From contig JBCAML010000008.1 in the NCBI GenBank assembly GCA_038503075.1, positions 434,001 to 498,000 of the forward strand: DNA of 64,000 bases. The letters run 5' to 3'. This document shows positions 10,801 through 21,864 of this stretch, one piece after another. Within the stretch, counting starts at the first letter, position 1. Each line of letters starts with the position of its first letter. This DNA is from Gyromitra esculenta (lineage: Eukaryota; Ascomycota; Pezizomycetes; Pezizales; Discinaceae). Below the pieces are notes generated by a model. The model was not told the origin of the DNA, made no database searches, and worked only from the letters and a program-made list of their open reading frames with translations. The translations under genes were made by a program, and so were the position numbers.

Positions 10801-12691
10801 TTCGGCTTTTCCGGTACCACCGGTTTCTCGGGCTCCATATCAAAGATCTCCGGTTCTGTTGGTAAGCTATCTTTTCTCGGCCCAAACATACCATTCCCAC
10901 TTTTTCTACCAGAATTTGAATTAAACCCTATATCACCAAAATTTTGCACAGCAGGCGAAGCTAGATCTTTTGGTAAAGGCGGAACTGGAGGAATTTCTTC
11001 TTCTCGTTCTACCGTAGCGGGTCTTGGGGGCTTCGGTAATCGCGAGACGGCTAGATTCTGACTCAGTTTTGGCTGCAAACTAGCTATCGATGTTCTTGCG
11101 GACGTACTTGTAGACGTACTAGACAACCCTGAACTATAAGATTTCCTTTGCGGCTCCGGGGTCGTCCCGGACGATGATGGTGTAACGCTTTTGGGTATCA
11201 TTGACGGACTTCCTGGAGCTGAACGTGTATCTTCCAGGCTCAGGGGTAATGAAGATGGTGTTGGGGTATGGATCGCAGATAGTCTCTTTAATCTTCTCGC
11301 GTCGGTGGGACTGACGGTTCTTGCCCCCAATCCGGAGGCATGAGGAATTGTCGAGATCCTTCTCGAAGAACCAGACAATGGAATGCTACCTTTTTGCGGG
11401 GCGTTCAGCTTGTTCAAGCTCGGAGATCTCGGAGATTTTGGAGGAAATGCAATCGACTGAGCGCGTCCGTGTTCGGGTGATAATGAAGGTTTCGCTTGTT
11501 GTGCTTGCCGTGGGGGAGGCTGTAAAGACTTTGATTTTGCATTTCTGCTAGAAGCAGGAACTTTAAAGACACCATCAGCAGTCTTAGAATATCCACTGCC
11601 CGGAATATACTCCTTCGGTGGTACCGGTGGCGTAAGCGAATTAGTAGCTACACTTGGTCTTCTTCTTTTCGAGCTTTCTGCCTCTGCATTCGTTGCCATA
11701 TTTTTGCGATAATTTGAAGACAAACTCGCGTTCGAGCTCTGGTGTGTTGGAGCTGTGCTCTGCCTGCGATTCCTTGGTTCGTAGCCCCCTTGCCCCTGAG
11801 CACCGCCCCCAAGTTTATTCGAGACGCTCGGTCTCCGTAAAACTGGCGGCCGAGTTGAATTCTCCACTACTGCCGATACTCTCCGGTGATGGTTATCCTC
11901 CTGCTCGTGCTCTCGCCCCCTCTCTATACCTCCTCGCCCCCGTCCAGGTGTCGGGAATTGGCTGAGCTGGTCGGTATCTATTATGCCCCGATGAATATTC
12001 TCCAAATCTCCAGACGGCGAAAAATCAAACGGTTCTCCCAGCGGAGGTGGTGGTTGTGGATTTTGCGAGTTTTGTCCAAATGCGTAGAATGTGGTTACGT
12101 TCGACCCTGTGTGACCTGGAGGCTGGAGGAAAGTTCGGGGGTTGTTATTGTTGGCAAGAGCATTTGTCGAGACATTGTCACTAGGGAGGCCGCGGCGGTT
12201 ATGTTAGAGTCACCATATAGTATGGGGGGCGATTGCTTCAACGTTATCTGCACGACACGATGAGTTCAGACTTACGAGCTAGAATTGGGGAATTGTAGCG
12301 TCTTGTTTATAGGTTTCGGATCATGACGCTGCGCCCGTTGGTTTTTAAGTGGGGACCTTGGCTCCCTTAATGACGGCTTTCTCGGCAAGTTATGGGGTTC
12401 GGTGTTAGCCTTGTGGAGACGCTTCCTCTGCCGTCCATCTGCTGCACGAGTAGACGCAACGTTATTAGAGATCCCCCCTTCATCCTTCCCTCTAGTAGGA
12501 CGGCGATGACCATTCATACCCAAAGAAAGAGAACTTGTGCTTGAATCGTCACCACGAGACGATGCAGGAGAATCCCTGCGAAGGGAATATGTAGTGGTGG
12601 TTGTTGTGGTTGTGGTTGCGGTATGTGAGGATGATGAATTGGACAAATTATTTGATGGAGGCTGTTGCTGCTGTGAGACTCGAACCGGCAT
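7813..12691 (-). CDS. pom1: DYRK-family protein kinase, Pom1-like
   Basis: Four exons: 12691-12276, 12180-9108, 9035-8495, 8441-7813, giving 1552 residues. Residues 1 to about 1090 are low-complexity, rich in Ser, Pro, Thr, Arg and Gln, and probably disordered, with many SP/TP sites. The kinase domain spans about 1109-1430: glycine loop LGKGSFGQV 1115-1123, Lys in VAVK near 1138, alpha-C Glu near 1153, HCDLKPEN at 1233-1240, DFGSSC from 1255. The activation segment [13 protein letters not shown] (YxY at 1267/1269) is the DYRK hallmark, where the second Tyr autophosphorylates. After the kinase comes another Ser/Thr-rich tail ending TTGRR. The DYRK2/Pom1 subtype is inferred from the sequence around [13 protein letters not shown] and the very long N-terminus. 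Fission yeast Pom1 forms cortical gradients at cell tips and controls polarity, septum position and mitotic entry. The start at 12691 ([10 protein letters not shown]) is the first ATG in frame. Confidence 0.88.
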
Positions 12692-13562
12692 GACGAACCA
12701 CCACACTCTCTAACACGGAGAGTTTTAGGGTGGGTGGTTTTGGGTGGGCGTGGTTTGAGGTTGTAGTGGAGGACTGCTGGTTCGGTGTTGGGGTGTGGAG
12801 CAGCAGCAGCGACAACGGTAAGAGCAACAAGCAAGAGTGAAAGGAGTTGGCGTATGGATGGCTGACCGACCGACCGAAGTGTCGAAAAGGGGTGGGGTTG
12901 CAGGCTAACTAGTCTTGGGATGGGGGTAGCCGTAGACGACTGATTAATGAATGAAGAAAGGGAGAAAGCCAACGGGGATTTGTGGTGGATGGATCCTGGA
13001 CAGCGGGATTGAAAGAAGGAAAAGGTTGAAAGAAAGACAGGGTGGGGATGGGAGGCTCTAGAGGAGTCAGGGGTGGGAAGTGAAGGGATTCCAATTTCTG
13101 GGGCAGGAAGAAGCAGGACGACTAGGATGAAGAAATGCTCGCAAGAGGAAACAACCCCAAAATTGTTGCGTATGGACGACTAATTGTGAAAGCCGTGACA
13201 CATGGCGGAGATGAATAAAGGGCCAAGATGAGATAGATAGATCTTGAGATGAGCGACACTGAGTGAGCGATGGGGCGGCGGGCGCTGGCGATCAGTAGAT
13301 GAGGCAGGCGGTCGTCGGGGAAGGGTGGAGGTTCTTCGAGTCACGCCGAAAATGGTGATACCCAGCAACAACGACGGGGACGTTCTCTGTAGGCTCTAGG
13401 AATTCGAGGCGATATGGGTAACTACATGGAAACACAGTCGAATTCCTTTCTCTTCTTTCCTCACAGCTATTCTCTTTAGTGTCTTCTTTCTTCTTTCTCC
13501 CTTCTCCCACTTTGTCACTTTCCCCCTTTATGCTAGAGTGTAGTGTTGGTAGCGTAGACAAT

Positions 13563-13592
13563 ACAGAAACAGAAACAGAAACAGAAACAGAA
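13563..13592 (+). repeat. Five tandem copies of ACAGAA
   Basis: A perfect hexamer array of 30 bases, upstream of the Pom1-like kinase gene. Simple-sequence repeat with no coding role. Confidence 0.85.
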
Positions 13593-14393
13593 GCGGAGGA
13601 GCGGGCAGGCGGGATCAGTCTAGGGATCGACTGGGCCAAATCTCTGGATCGTTGCTATTGGTAACCTGCACCCAACAGCTCTGGACTTGGAGACGGCGGC
13701 CGCCAGACAGAAATCCGTGCTGCTCTCGAAGCCTGCTTCCTGGTTCCAGAATACGGTTGGCCAGTTCCCAGCAAAGCAACACACGGCTGCCAGCAGTCCC
13801 TGGCCTGCAACTGCAACTCGTTCGGCTTGCTATATCCTTCTCGGTGTTTAATACGCCTGCTGGGTCTCTCCTCTGCCGTGAAGGGATGGTTGCCGTGACG
13901 ATGTTTGCTTTGCTTTGGCTCCGCGAGCTATGGCTGGTTCACGTTTCGTTTCCTCCTAACTTCTCTTTGGCTGTACGCGTGCTATGATAGCTACTCGCTA
14001 CTGACAGCGCCTGTCGTCTGAAGTTACCCTTCTGGGTTGATTTCACCGGATCTCACTCACGGATGTAAACTTCATCACTCTTGTCATCGAGGATCTTTTC
14101 TTCTTCCTCTCTTCATGCCATAGACATCGAGCCCCTCTCAATTCGTGTTGAATAAGGTGTGCGGATTATTCCTTCGCGCACACCTACATTTCTTCTCCAA
14201 TAAACAGACCTCCTCCAAACATAGCTTTCAGGATGCATGCAGATCACTAAACGGATTCACCATGTTTCCTTCAGCTCTTAGCAATCTTGGCTCCTCGGTC
14301 GCCTAAAGATATCTAAGGCGGTCCGTAAATTCCAATTTCCCATCGCCAGCCTGTCAACCTCGAGCCTCAGAGGTAATTACACACCACGCGATA

Positions 14394-14574
14394 TACCGTA
14401 GTATTTGGTGAAATTCGTTCCGGCGCTAGTGGGTAAGACATGCATATAATCTGTTAATACTCTACGTTTATGATGCCGCTGGGGGGTTTTTAGCGGAAAA
14501 TCATGGAGAATTAACACGTCCTATGCATGTCTTACCTACTAGCGCCGGAACGAATTTCACCAAATACTACGGTA
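14394..14574. mobile_element. MITE-like element, family A copy 1 (53-base TIRs, TA flanks)
   Basis: Arms 14394-14446 and 14522-14574 are reverse complements with about one mismatch. Each arm starts TA-CCGTAGTATTTGGTG from the outside. The TA at both ends fits the target duplication of Tc1/mariner-type transposons. The 75-base core has no reading frame, so it is non-autonomous. A diverged copy with the same GGTGAAATTC end lies at 22567-22698. Confidence 0.75.
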
Positions 14575-14781
14575 GACAGGTTTCCTCATCTCGCCGCCGG
14601 GTAACTGAAACACATCTGCAACCATTGCTGTGCAGACGTCATCCGTTATCCATCCATCCATCCAGCTCGCTTCACATGTCATGCTTCCGCTTCCGCTTCC
14701 GCTCCTCCTTCCAAACACAACCAACCACCTACAAACCTTATATCCACCCGCAAACAACCACGACACATTAAATCAGTCGAC

Positions 14782-16346
14782 ATGGACGACTCCTTACTTG
14801 TTGATTACGACCCCAGCTACCGTTCTAGCTCCCGCAGAAACTCAACATCTTCTTCCGATGGTGGCCGCGGACATCGTTCACCCTCTCCTAGCATCCGTGA
14901 GATCGGGAAGAATATTGCCGGAGCGGCTCACCACGTCCGCGAGCACCGACGCAGCAAGTCTCATAGCTTGGATAGCATGAATAATAACGGCGAAGAGAGT
15001 AGCGGAAGTGGTGGTGCTTCGGGGTTGCAAGAACGCATTTTTGCAAAACTGATGCAACAAATGCTACCGAGTGATTACACGCTCGAGAGTTATTCAGAGC
15101 CACGGGATCGAAGGAACGATAAAAATAGACCACAATTTGCTTTGACAACTATGAGTGGTAACTTTCGAAGATTCAACGCAAGGTAAGGTGCTGTCAAATT
15201 TAATGTATTTTTGGGAAGTTTTTTCGGTTCTAATCGTTTCACAGAATTGGTGTGGTTTTTATATTCCAGCACCGGCTGTATAGACTTTTACAGTGGCAAA
15301 AACCATCGCATACCCTCTCAGCTCTTGCAATATATTCTTTCGTCTGCCTCGACCCGTATTTGCTGGCTGTTCTCCCCTTTGCTTGTGTGCTCCTTTTCAT
15401 TATGGTCCCCAGTTTCATAATCCGGCATCCACCGCCACCGAGTATGCCGATGGAGAAATACAGTGCTCATGGTCCCGCAATCGCTCCTCCACCTGAAGTC
15501 AAAGCCGTCAGTGAGATGAGCAAAGTACGCCCTTTCTCAGACCCATGGCAGATTTACCAGTAAACACCTGTACAATTAAGCACGTGTAACTAATGTATAC
15601 GATAGGACTTTTTTCGCAATCTCCGTGATCTTCAAAACACCATGGACGACTTCTCACTCGCTCACGATGAAATTATAGCCCTCATCGGGCCCCCTACTAA
15701 CTTTTCCGACGAGGTTCTCTCCTCTGCAGTCTTCGCTGCACTTTTCGCTCTCTCGCTAGCCCTCTTTGTTACTGCCTCTCTGCTTCCCTGGCGTTTTATC
15801 TTCTTAGCTGCTGGCTGGATCGCCTGTTCCCTTGGTCACCCAGTTCTCCAGGAGCTTCTTCTCGATCTTCACGAAACCCATCTACACCCCCAAGAAACTG
15901 CCGCAGCCACAAAGGCGGATAGTTTTATTCACAAGGATATCATACTAGATGCAGTCCCAGAAGCAAGGGAGGTAGAAGTATTCGAGTTGCAGCGTCACAC
16001 GGGTCCAGGGGGCGAGTACGAGAGTTGGATCTTCAGCCCAACACCATACGAGCCCATGTCGCCTGCCCGGATAGCACTAGAGAGGCCAAAGGGGACTAGA
16101 TTTTTCGAAGACGTGAGATGCCCACCTGGGTGGGAGTGGAAAGATAGGAAGTGGACATTGGATCTGGGGAGCATGACATGGGTAGGAGAGCGGTACATCG
16201 GGGGTGTGGAGATTGAGGAGGAAGGTGAGAGATGGGTTTATGATCGTCTTGGTGGGGAAGAGGATGAGAGAGGGGAATGGAGAAGGAGACGGTGGGTAAG
16301 GATGGTTAGTAGGAAGTATCAGATGAGAGTTGGCGATATTTTATGA
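14782..16346 (+). CDS. Peroxisomal membrane peroxin of the Pex23/Pex24 (Pex28-Pex32) family
   Basis: Three exons: 14782-15182, 15245-15524, 15606-16346, giving 473 residues. After a Ser-rich N-terminus, LQERIFAKLMQQMLPSDYTL and TMSGNFRRFNARIGVVF open the Pex24p domain. Hydrophobic segments follow at SFVCLDPYLLAVLPFACVLL and, in exon 3, VFAALFALSLALFVTASLL and WRFIFLAAGWIACSLG. The C-terminal 130 residues have the dysferlin-domain pattern: FELQRHT, YESWIFSPTPYEP, CPPGWEWKDRKWTLD, RYIGGVEIEEEGERWVYD, then a WRRRRWVRMVSRK end. In yeasts these membrane peroxins control peroxisome size and number and ER-peroxisome contacts. The resemblance is closest to the Pex24 (Pex28/29) group, but I cannot separate the subgroups without an alignment. 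The gene is divergent from the Pom1-like kinase. Confidence 0.85.
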
Positions 16347-16554
16347 ACGCTGTTGATAATACCTTCGGGGGTGTCCGAGGGGTTAATGGCTAATGATGGA
16401 GAGAGAGAGGGAAAAACGAACTTGAGATAATGAAGAAGAGCAGAGGTGGTTATTTATAAGCTCGTATCAACATTGGGTTGGCGTTTTTGGAAGCGGGTGT
16501 CTCCTTATGTTGCTATTGTTTTTTTTGCTATTTTTATCTCACTGTTGCAACAAA

Positions 16555-16754
16555 TACCGTATATTCTCGAAATTAACGAAATGGCCCGGGCTGAGACAAC
16601 AGGAGGATGTCACGTCCTCACTGGCCAGGCAGGCCCTAAGCTGCAAGTTTAATCAGCAGAAAGAAACCTATTTTATTCCCTCAGCCAGTAGTTATACAGT
16701 ATTTTCATGCTGTCTCAGCCCGGGCCATTTCGTTAATTTCGAGAATATACGGTA
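16555..16754. mobile_element. MITE-like element, family B (44-base TIRs, TA flanks)
   Basis: Arms 16555-16598 and 16711-16754 are almost perfect reverse complements. From the outside they read TA-CCGTATATTCTCGAAA and end inside at GGCCCGGGCTGAGACA. Core about 110 bases, no coding frame. The termini share TACCGTA with the other elements of the island, so they may have used the same transposase. Confidence 0.75.
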
Positions 16755-16815
16755 TATTGATCCCCGTATTATCCCGGAACTGAACTTGGTGTGCTATAGG
16801 TAGAATCTAGATATC

Positions 16816-17633
16816 TACCGTATTATCTCGATCGTAATGAATACGACCGGGCCGGACGAGGATAGAATACTTAAATAAAAATCTCCATACTTATATTCGA
16901 ATGACGTTCCCAGAATACTCTTAGTTCACGTAATGAAAGTGTCGGTTTGACGGGTTGTGTTTATGTTTTGTTTGTTTTTTGTTTGTTTTTTTGTGTTTAG
17001 GATTGATTTAGTGTGAAGAACACCATAATTAACCTATAGCTAAGGGTTGAGTGTGCCGAATGAAATAATAATTAATTAATAACATTCCCGGAACAGTCTG
17101 GGCCCGCATGGAGTTGCATACCAGTACTCGTATTCTCATCCCGGTTTTAAAACGGGCTACTTCTGTCTCGCATATAAAATGGGTGGTTTCAGGGTGGTTT
17201 ATAGGGTATGCGAACCTGGCCCATTTTGAAAACGGCAGGATAATGCGAATAGAGAATTAGAGGGAAGTAAATATTTCAGTCAGCCGATTAGTAGTGAACA
17301 GCACAATACTTGAAATCTAACCTACAAAGTAGGGGTGAAGATTGTAACTGGTACGCAAGTCAAATACACTTTTATTTCTACTGAGATTCACTACTCAGCT
17401 GGTTAGAGCCTACTTCTTGCTACCTCTCTATCTACTAGTCTACATCTCCATGCGGACCTAGTTCGGTCCGGAAACGTCATTCAAATACAAGTATATCTGG
17501 AGATCTGGCTGCCTGTTAGTTACTGGTTCAGGATGTCATTTCTGATATTTTCAAGCAGCTTGGCAGGTTTTGCGAAGGCCAATTCGAAGCTGCTTAGCCC
17601 GATCGTGTTCGTTAAGCTGAGATAATACGATTA
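16816..17633. mobile_element. Degenerate TIR element, family C
   Basis: The left end TACCGTATTATCTCG (16816 onward), followed by AATGAATACGACCGGG, matches, with about 70-80% identity by eye, the reverse complement of the right end (GATCGTGTTCGTTAAGCTGAGATAATACG in the region 17601-17630; key blocks CGAACACGATCGGG). It contains the complete 127-base family D element at 17125-17251, which suggests a nested insertion. No coding capacity. Confidence 0.4.
17125..17251. mobile_element. 127-base TA-flanked element, family D copy 1
   Basis: Inverted ends of about 35 bases: TACTCGTATTCTC... on the left, and the reverse complement of ...GGATAATGCGAATA on the right. Its length is exactly that of the second copy at 21865-21991, and internal blocks correspond (AAACGGGCT, GTATGCGAACCTGG against GTATGCGGACCTGG). 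Non-coding. Confidence 0.65.
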
Positions 17634-18000
17634 CCGTATTAACTCGCCTAAAGTGAACATGACTGGTCGGGGGTGGCTCAGGCCAAACCAATATTCGAAT
17701 ATAAATTTCAGGATTAGGGTTAGAAATTCAACGATAACAAAGTGAGGATCAATGCCCCTAGATTCGCAAAACTTCATAGATACTTTACCTGCTACAATAT
17801 ATGGACAGATGAAAGGTTTAGCGAAGATTTGGTAAAGGGCTTGGGGCCTGAAGTCGGTGCTTCAGCTGGTATTGTCGAATGGTATTGCTTGAAGTCAAAG
17901 CTGGCCTGACAACGTTGATTTGGCCTATCACAAGCTTGACCAGATACCAACGAACCTCCGGTTGGTCGTGTTCACTATAGGCGAGATAATGGAGGCCTTA
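17632..18000. mobile_element. Degenerate TIR element abutting the previous one, family C
   Basis: The left end TACCGTATTAACTCGCCTAA and the AGTGAACATGAC block that follows match the reverse complement of the right end (GTCGTGTTCACTATAGGCGAGATAAT at 17965-17989). The right end carries a few extra bases before the terminal TA. It shares its left TA with the element ending at 17633. Non-coding. Confidence 0.45.
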
Positions 18001-18078
18001 CCGTAGAATTTGGAGTTAAGGCTAGAGCAGTGAAAACTAGAATTTAATCTCGAACTCCAGATCTACTAACATCCACAA

Positions 18079-18234
18079 TACCGTGAAATCTCGGCGATAA
18101 CGAAGTTGCCTGGATTGGGTGTTACCAAAATACTTAAAGTGAACGAGCGATTTGGGCAGCGATTTTCAGTAGCTTAAGACGACGCAGAACCTGCCTAATC
18201 CAGGCCGCCTCGTTGTACCTGAGATTTCATGGTA
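18079..18234. mobile_element. TIR element with TA flanks (TACCGTGAAATCTC ends)
   Basis: The left arm 18079-18123 and right arm 18191-18234 are diverged reverse complements sharing TACC-TGAAATCTC and GGCCTGGATT-type blocks. Total 156 bases. No frame. Another member of the TACCGTA-ended group in this island. Confidence 0.5.
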
Positions 18235-19148
18235 CCTCTATGTAGTTCCATGATTACTAATAAATGCACTATTATACTACATTAACTGGCGAGAACGAGG
18301 GTGGTGCCAAGAGGCTTAAATAAGAAGTAGCAAAGAATCTAACCTCTAAAGGCAGTCACCACCTCATGCAGAGCAAGGAGAAAAGAAAAAAAGGAAATTT
18401 CTTCGTGTAGCGAGTGGCAAACATAGTTCTGCTAAACTCTTCTAAGTAAGATTTACAAGCCACACTTTGTTTGAACGTCTTAGCGCAATTCTCGTTATGC
18501 GGTATAGGAACATCGTGAAAATTAGCAGATATCTTCTAGTAGAGTATGCGAGGCTATAATAACTCTGAAAAGAAACCTCGCTTTTCCCGTTATTTGCGGA
18601 ATTGCTACCTCTCTTCTGTTGTGGTTTCTAGTCGCCAAAACGTGTCATTTTCCTTCCTCCTAGGGATCTGAAGGGCTTTTCCAGATTTCAGATCACGGAT
18701 TTGTCAGATCAGCTGTCTGGGGTGCCTCGGCCCACTTTACTACTTCGAAGTGCTTCGAATTTTACGGGAAGGGATCCAATAAGGGATCTCAGAGTTAGAA
18801 AGAATAGGAAAGATAAAAAGAAAGCCTAAGCAACACAGCTATCTCTTACGATAAAGAAAAGCTTAGAACGGGTGCGATTTTTAATATTAAGGCGGGACTA
18901 AAAAACAGTACGTCGTGGTGGTACTCTAACCGTATAGGAGGAATTGCACCACCGTAGAGGCTTCTCGGTACTCTGCCTCAGGGAGAGCAGAGTATCTATG
19001 CAGTATGTGCGCGGGTCGAATTCGTAATCGCGAATATGCGCGACTCTAGAGGGACGAACCAAGAATGGCATGACGTATTCGGACTACCTCTGTCTCATAT
19101 TCGCATGATGCAACAAATGATCAACTCAAACTCACTCTAATCGCTATT

Positions 19149-19294
19149 AGAGTGTTTTGGCCATTGGGTCGCAACCAAAATTCGAGCTCAAAATATGAAT
19201 TCTTGGCGGATTTTTAGATACATGTAGTAATTATGCCAAGAATTCATATTTTGAGCTCGAATTTTGGTTGTCATGGGATTGGCCAAAACACTCT
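19149..19294. repeat. Foldback with about 59-base arms
   Basis: 19149-19207 and 19235-19294 are reverse complements apart from a few changes near the middle of the arm (ATTGGGTCG against ATCCCATGA). They share the inner part GAATTCTTGGC and the outer part AGAGTGTTTTGGCC. Spacer 27 bases. A further short hairpin (ACTCTAAT..ATTAGAGT) lies at its outer left edge. It sits about 470 bases beyond the stop of the dioxygenase gene. Non-coding. Confidence 0.75.
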
Positions 19295-19764
19295 ATTGGG
19301 CCCTTTGGCAAATAGGTTCAGCTCCGATTTCTGGCGGTTTTATTGGTGTCGATCACTTTCTAATTGGTTAGAAACTAGAGTTGACTCTAAAGCGCAAAGG
19401 GCCTTTATTCCACTACCCACTATATAAACAAGGATATAAAGCAAGAACAAAAATATTACAGCTAGCTCTCTAGAGTATGAAACCATCCAAGCTACTGTAC
19501 TTGCCACAACACAAAAATCATACCATGTCATGACAACCCATCGATAAAAAAGACATAAAAAGCCCATACCCACAGCCAATCAAACACCCCCGGACCCGGA
19601 ATACCGTGCACTGATGTAACCTAACACAAAAAAATACAAACCCACTAACCCGCATAAAATAAGTAAAACACGAAGCTTCCTATAAACCCAGAGTAGAGAA
19701 ATTTTCAGCGCATATAAGAAACAAATACAATACGCAAACACTTAAATTGGCACTGATGAACCCT

Positions 19765-21418
19765 TTAGGAATGACACAATCCACCAACGTCATCTGTCCA
19801 GTCCCATGCTCCAGCTAATCCGACGAAATTAGGTGCTAAATCCTCAAATTCATTGACATTGCAAGATTTGGCAAAATCTGTGGGAGTACGTGCTGCTGGG
19901 CGTTTGAAAGTCTCAGGGGTCTTCGGCATTGGCATTACGGTGCCCAAAGTCGGCTCCATAGTTTCATCCCTTGCTTGTTTGAGAAAGGGGATAAGCTTAG
20001 TACCTCCAGTACCCCTCAAGCCCTTTTTCGATGCTTCATCTCGAGCGAGGCCATGTCGAGGTTCATCGGTCTCAATCATAGCCATAGTTTGAGAAAGGTT
20101 TCTAGAAGTGGGTGAAGCGGACGAAGCTCCAGAAAGTGCTGCGGCGGCAGCTACCCTTCTCTTCTCTGCGGTGGACGGATGAATGATATAGCGGGTAACT
20201 ATTTGCACATGGGTACTGCGAAAATTCGTAAGAGCATCAAGGGCTTTGTCGTAAGCAGAAGAAAGCGCTTTGTTCTCCCTGTGGAGCGTGGCGTAGTCAC
20301 GAATGTTCGCAACTGTCGTAAGGTGCTCAAGGAAGCGTCGATGTGGGCCAGGCATATAGGTTCTCATTTCCTTTAAATAATATTAACATTAAAAATCGAA
20401 ACGTTTCTCGCGAGATAGAAGCCAAGTAGCTACGAACCTTGATAAAACTATTTTGAGGTGGAGGAGCTGTTCCTTGCAATTTTTCTGAGGACGGATCTTT
20501 GCGTTGGCCGGTTGGACGATGCTCGACGCCTAGGATGATGTCAAAGGCTTGGATAAGCGAACTCTGCGCGTTGCTACCGCCAGAGTACTTGTGATATGTT
20601 TTGTTTCCATGCCTGTCCTCGTACAGGACGCCATTCGGAAGCCCTGACTCTTCCATATTTCTAGACCCCGCGAGGAATGGGCGGATTCTCAAGTAGAAAA
20701 CGTTTGGATCACATTCTTCGTACATCCGAACAAGGAGTTCGCTGAGGTTGTTTATGTGTTTGGCAAAACTAAGAAGGGAATTCACGACCGTTGTGCTGTC
20801 GTTCTCTCGAGCAGCAGTCATGGCTTTGAGCATTGTAGGGATGCTCTTGGCTCCACGAGCTTCTATAGCCACGGAAACAAGGTAGAACCACTCCTCGTCC
20901 CTTGTTCCAGTGAAAGAGGTGATGGTTTTCAAATTCGAAAGAGAATCAAGAGATTGGCCTTTAGAGATAGAGTTGAAGTTCCATAGGACTACGGTAGCGT
21001 AGGTAGCGACAGGGGGAATCTCAAAACGCTCAGAGATTTCTAGTAGTGGGACAGAAATGGATGGCGGGAGACGCTAGGATATAACAATTAGCAATTGCAG
21101 CACCGGTATCAGATGGCTCAAATGTACCTGGCTGGGTTCGTCACCACCCCAAATGTATGCGTGGGTCAAGAAGCCGAGAATCACATAGGCTCGACGCCAC
21201 TCAGGTTCGGTTTTCAACTGGAAGGTATCGAGGAGCGGGAGATCGTCAATGGCTCTCCGGATACGCTTGGTCTTAGCAAGGACGGGTAAATTTGCTGCAA
21301 TGCTCTCCCAGGGGTCGTAATAGCTGGATGGTAGACGATCCAGAGGGTCTTTATTAGGTAGGAACCCATGGTTGTCGGAAAGACCATAGTCTTGTAGGTC
21401 TGGGATTGGAGGAATCAT
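19765..21418 (-). CDS. BNA2: Indoleamine 2,3-dioxygenase
   Basis: Three exons: 21418-21128, 21073-20438, 20370-19765, giving 510 residues. IDO catalyses the haem-dependent opening of the tryptophan ring to N-formylkynurenine, the first step of the kynurenine route to NAD. Family blocks: IPDLQDYGLSDNHGFLPNKDPL and YYDPWE at the start, LGFLTHAYIWGG near residue 85, LPPSISVPLLEISERFEIPP, TSFTGTRDEEWFYLVSVAIE, the loop RPFLAG, and SSLIQAFDIILGVEH. The segment MPGPHRRFLEHL holds the proximal haem His (about 319). The C-terminal 110 residues after AEKRRVAAAA are Ser/Thr/Pro-rich and longer than in the animal enzyme, but GTGGTKLIPFLKQARDET is conserved. ATG 21418 (MIPPIPDL) is chosen because it matches the usual fungal start and is the first ATG in frame. 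Confidence 0.93.
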
Positions 21419-21864
21419 ACTGGCTGATGATTCTGGTGTTTGGAGTATCGATAGAGTAATCCAGGTGGACACGTGGATAGGAGCAATCGATTTAAAGGAT
21501 TTTGGGGTGAGTTCTGAGAGGCGAGTTAGGACGTTGATGAGATTATATACTCTATCCTTCGGCAGGTATACCAGCGGATTATACCGGGAAAAAAGGGCGA
21601 CTCGAGCACAGCAGGACTAAGACCGGCGGTCAGCAAAAAGACCCAAGGAACGTGCGACGAAATGGAGGTACGTTATGGTTGTGTGGGGGCCTGCATTTTT
21701 CATGCTGTTGATGCAAATGGAGACGACTCAAGATACCCGATAAAGTTGTTCACTAGCGCCAATGCTGAGAAATCCGCCTGGGAGCACCGTCCACCAAGCC
21801 AAACGGTCCGTGCTTCATCATGGCGATCCACCAGCTTCTGTCTGCCCTGCCTGCCACCAGCATG

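Larger units (their letters stand above)
12692..14781. promoter_or_regulatory. Long divergent intergenic region between the kinase and peroxin genes
   Basis: About 2 kb with no supported gene. The first 900 bases beyond the kinase start are pyrimidine/purine-biased on the kinase strand and carry several short upstream frames, fitting a long leader and promoter. It contains a five-copy 6-base repeat (13563-13592), CATC repeats near 14640-14665 and a TA-flanked inverted-repeat element at 14394-14574, about 200 bases before the peroxin start. Confidence 0.4.
16347..19764. other. Gene-free island built of inverted-repeat elements
   Basis: No gene is supported. AT-rich, with at least five TIR elements (16555-16754, 16816-17633 enclosing 17125-17251, 17632-18000, 18079-18234) and a foldback at 19149-19294. 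Several of these start at TACCGTATT or similar. G/T runs (TTTG)n lie at 16963-17000. The part from 18300 to 19100 shows nothing I recognise. No transposase frame remains. Confidence 0.55.

Noticed and set aside
9765..12263. Long plus-strand frames opposite the Pom1-like kinase (for example 10423-10797, 11886-12263)
   Set aside because: Antisense shadows of a Ser/Pro-rich coding region, whose codon composition keeps the opposite strand open.
12514..12972. 152-codon minus-strand frame overlapping the kinase start
   Set aside because: Out of frame with the kinase, low-complexity His/Pro/Ser/Thr content; most likely leader sequence.
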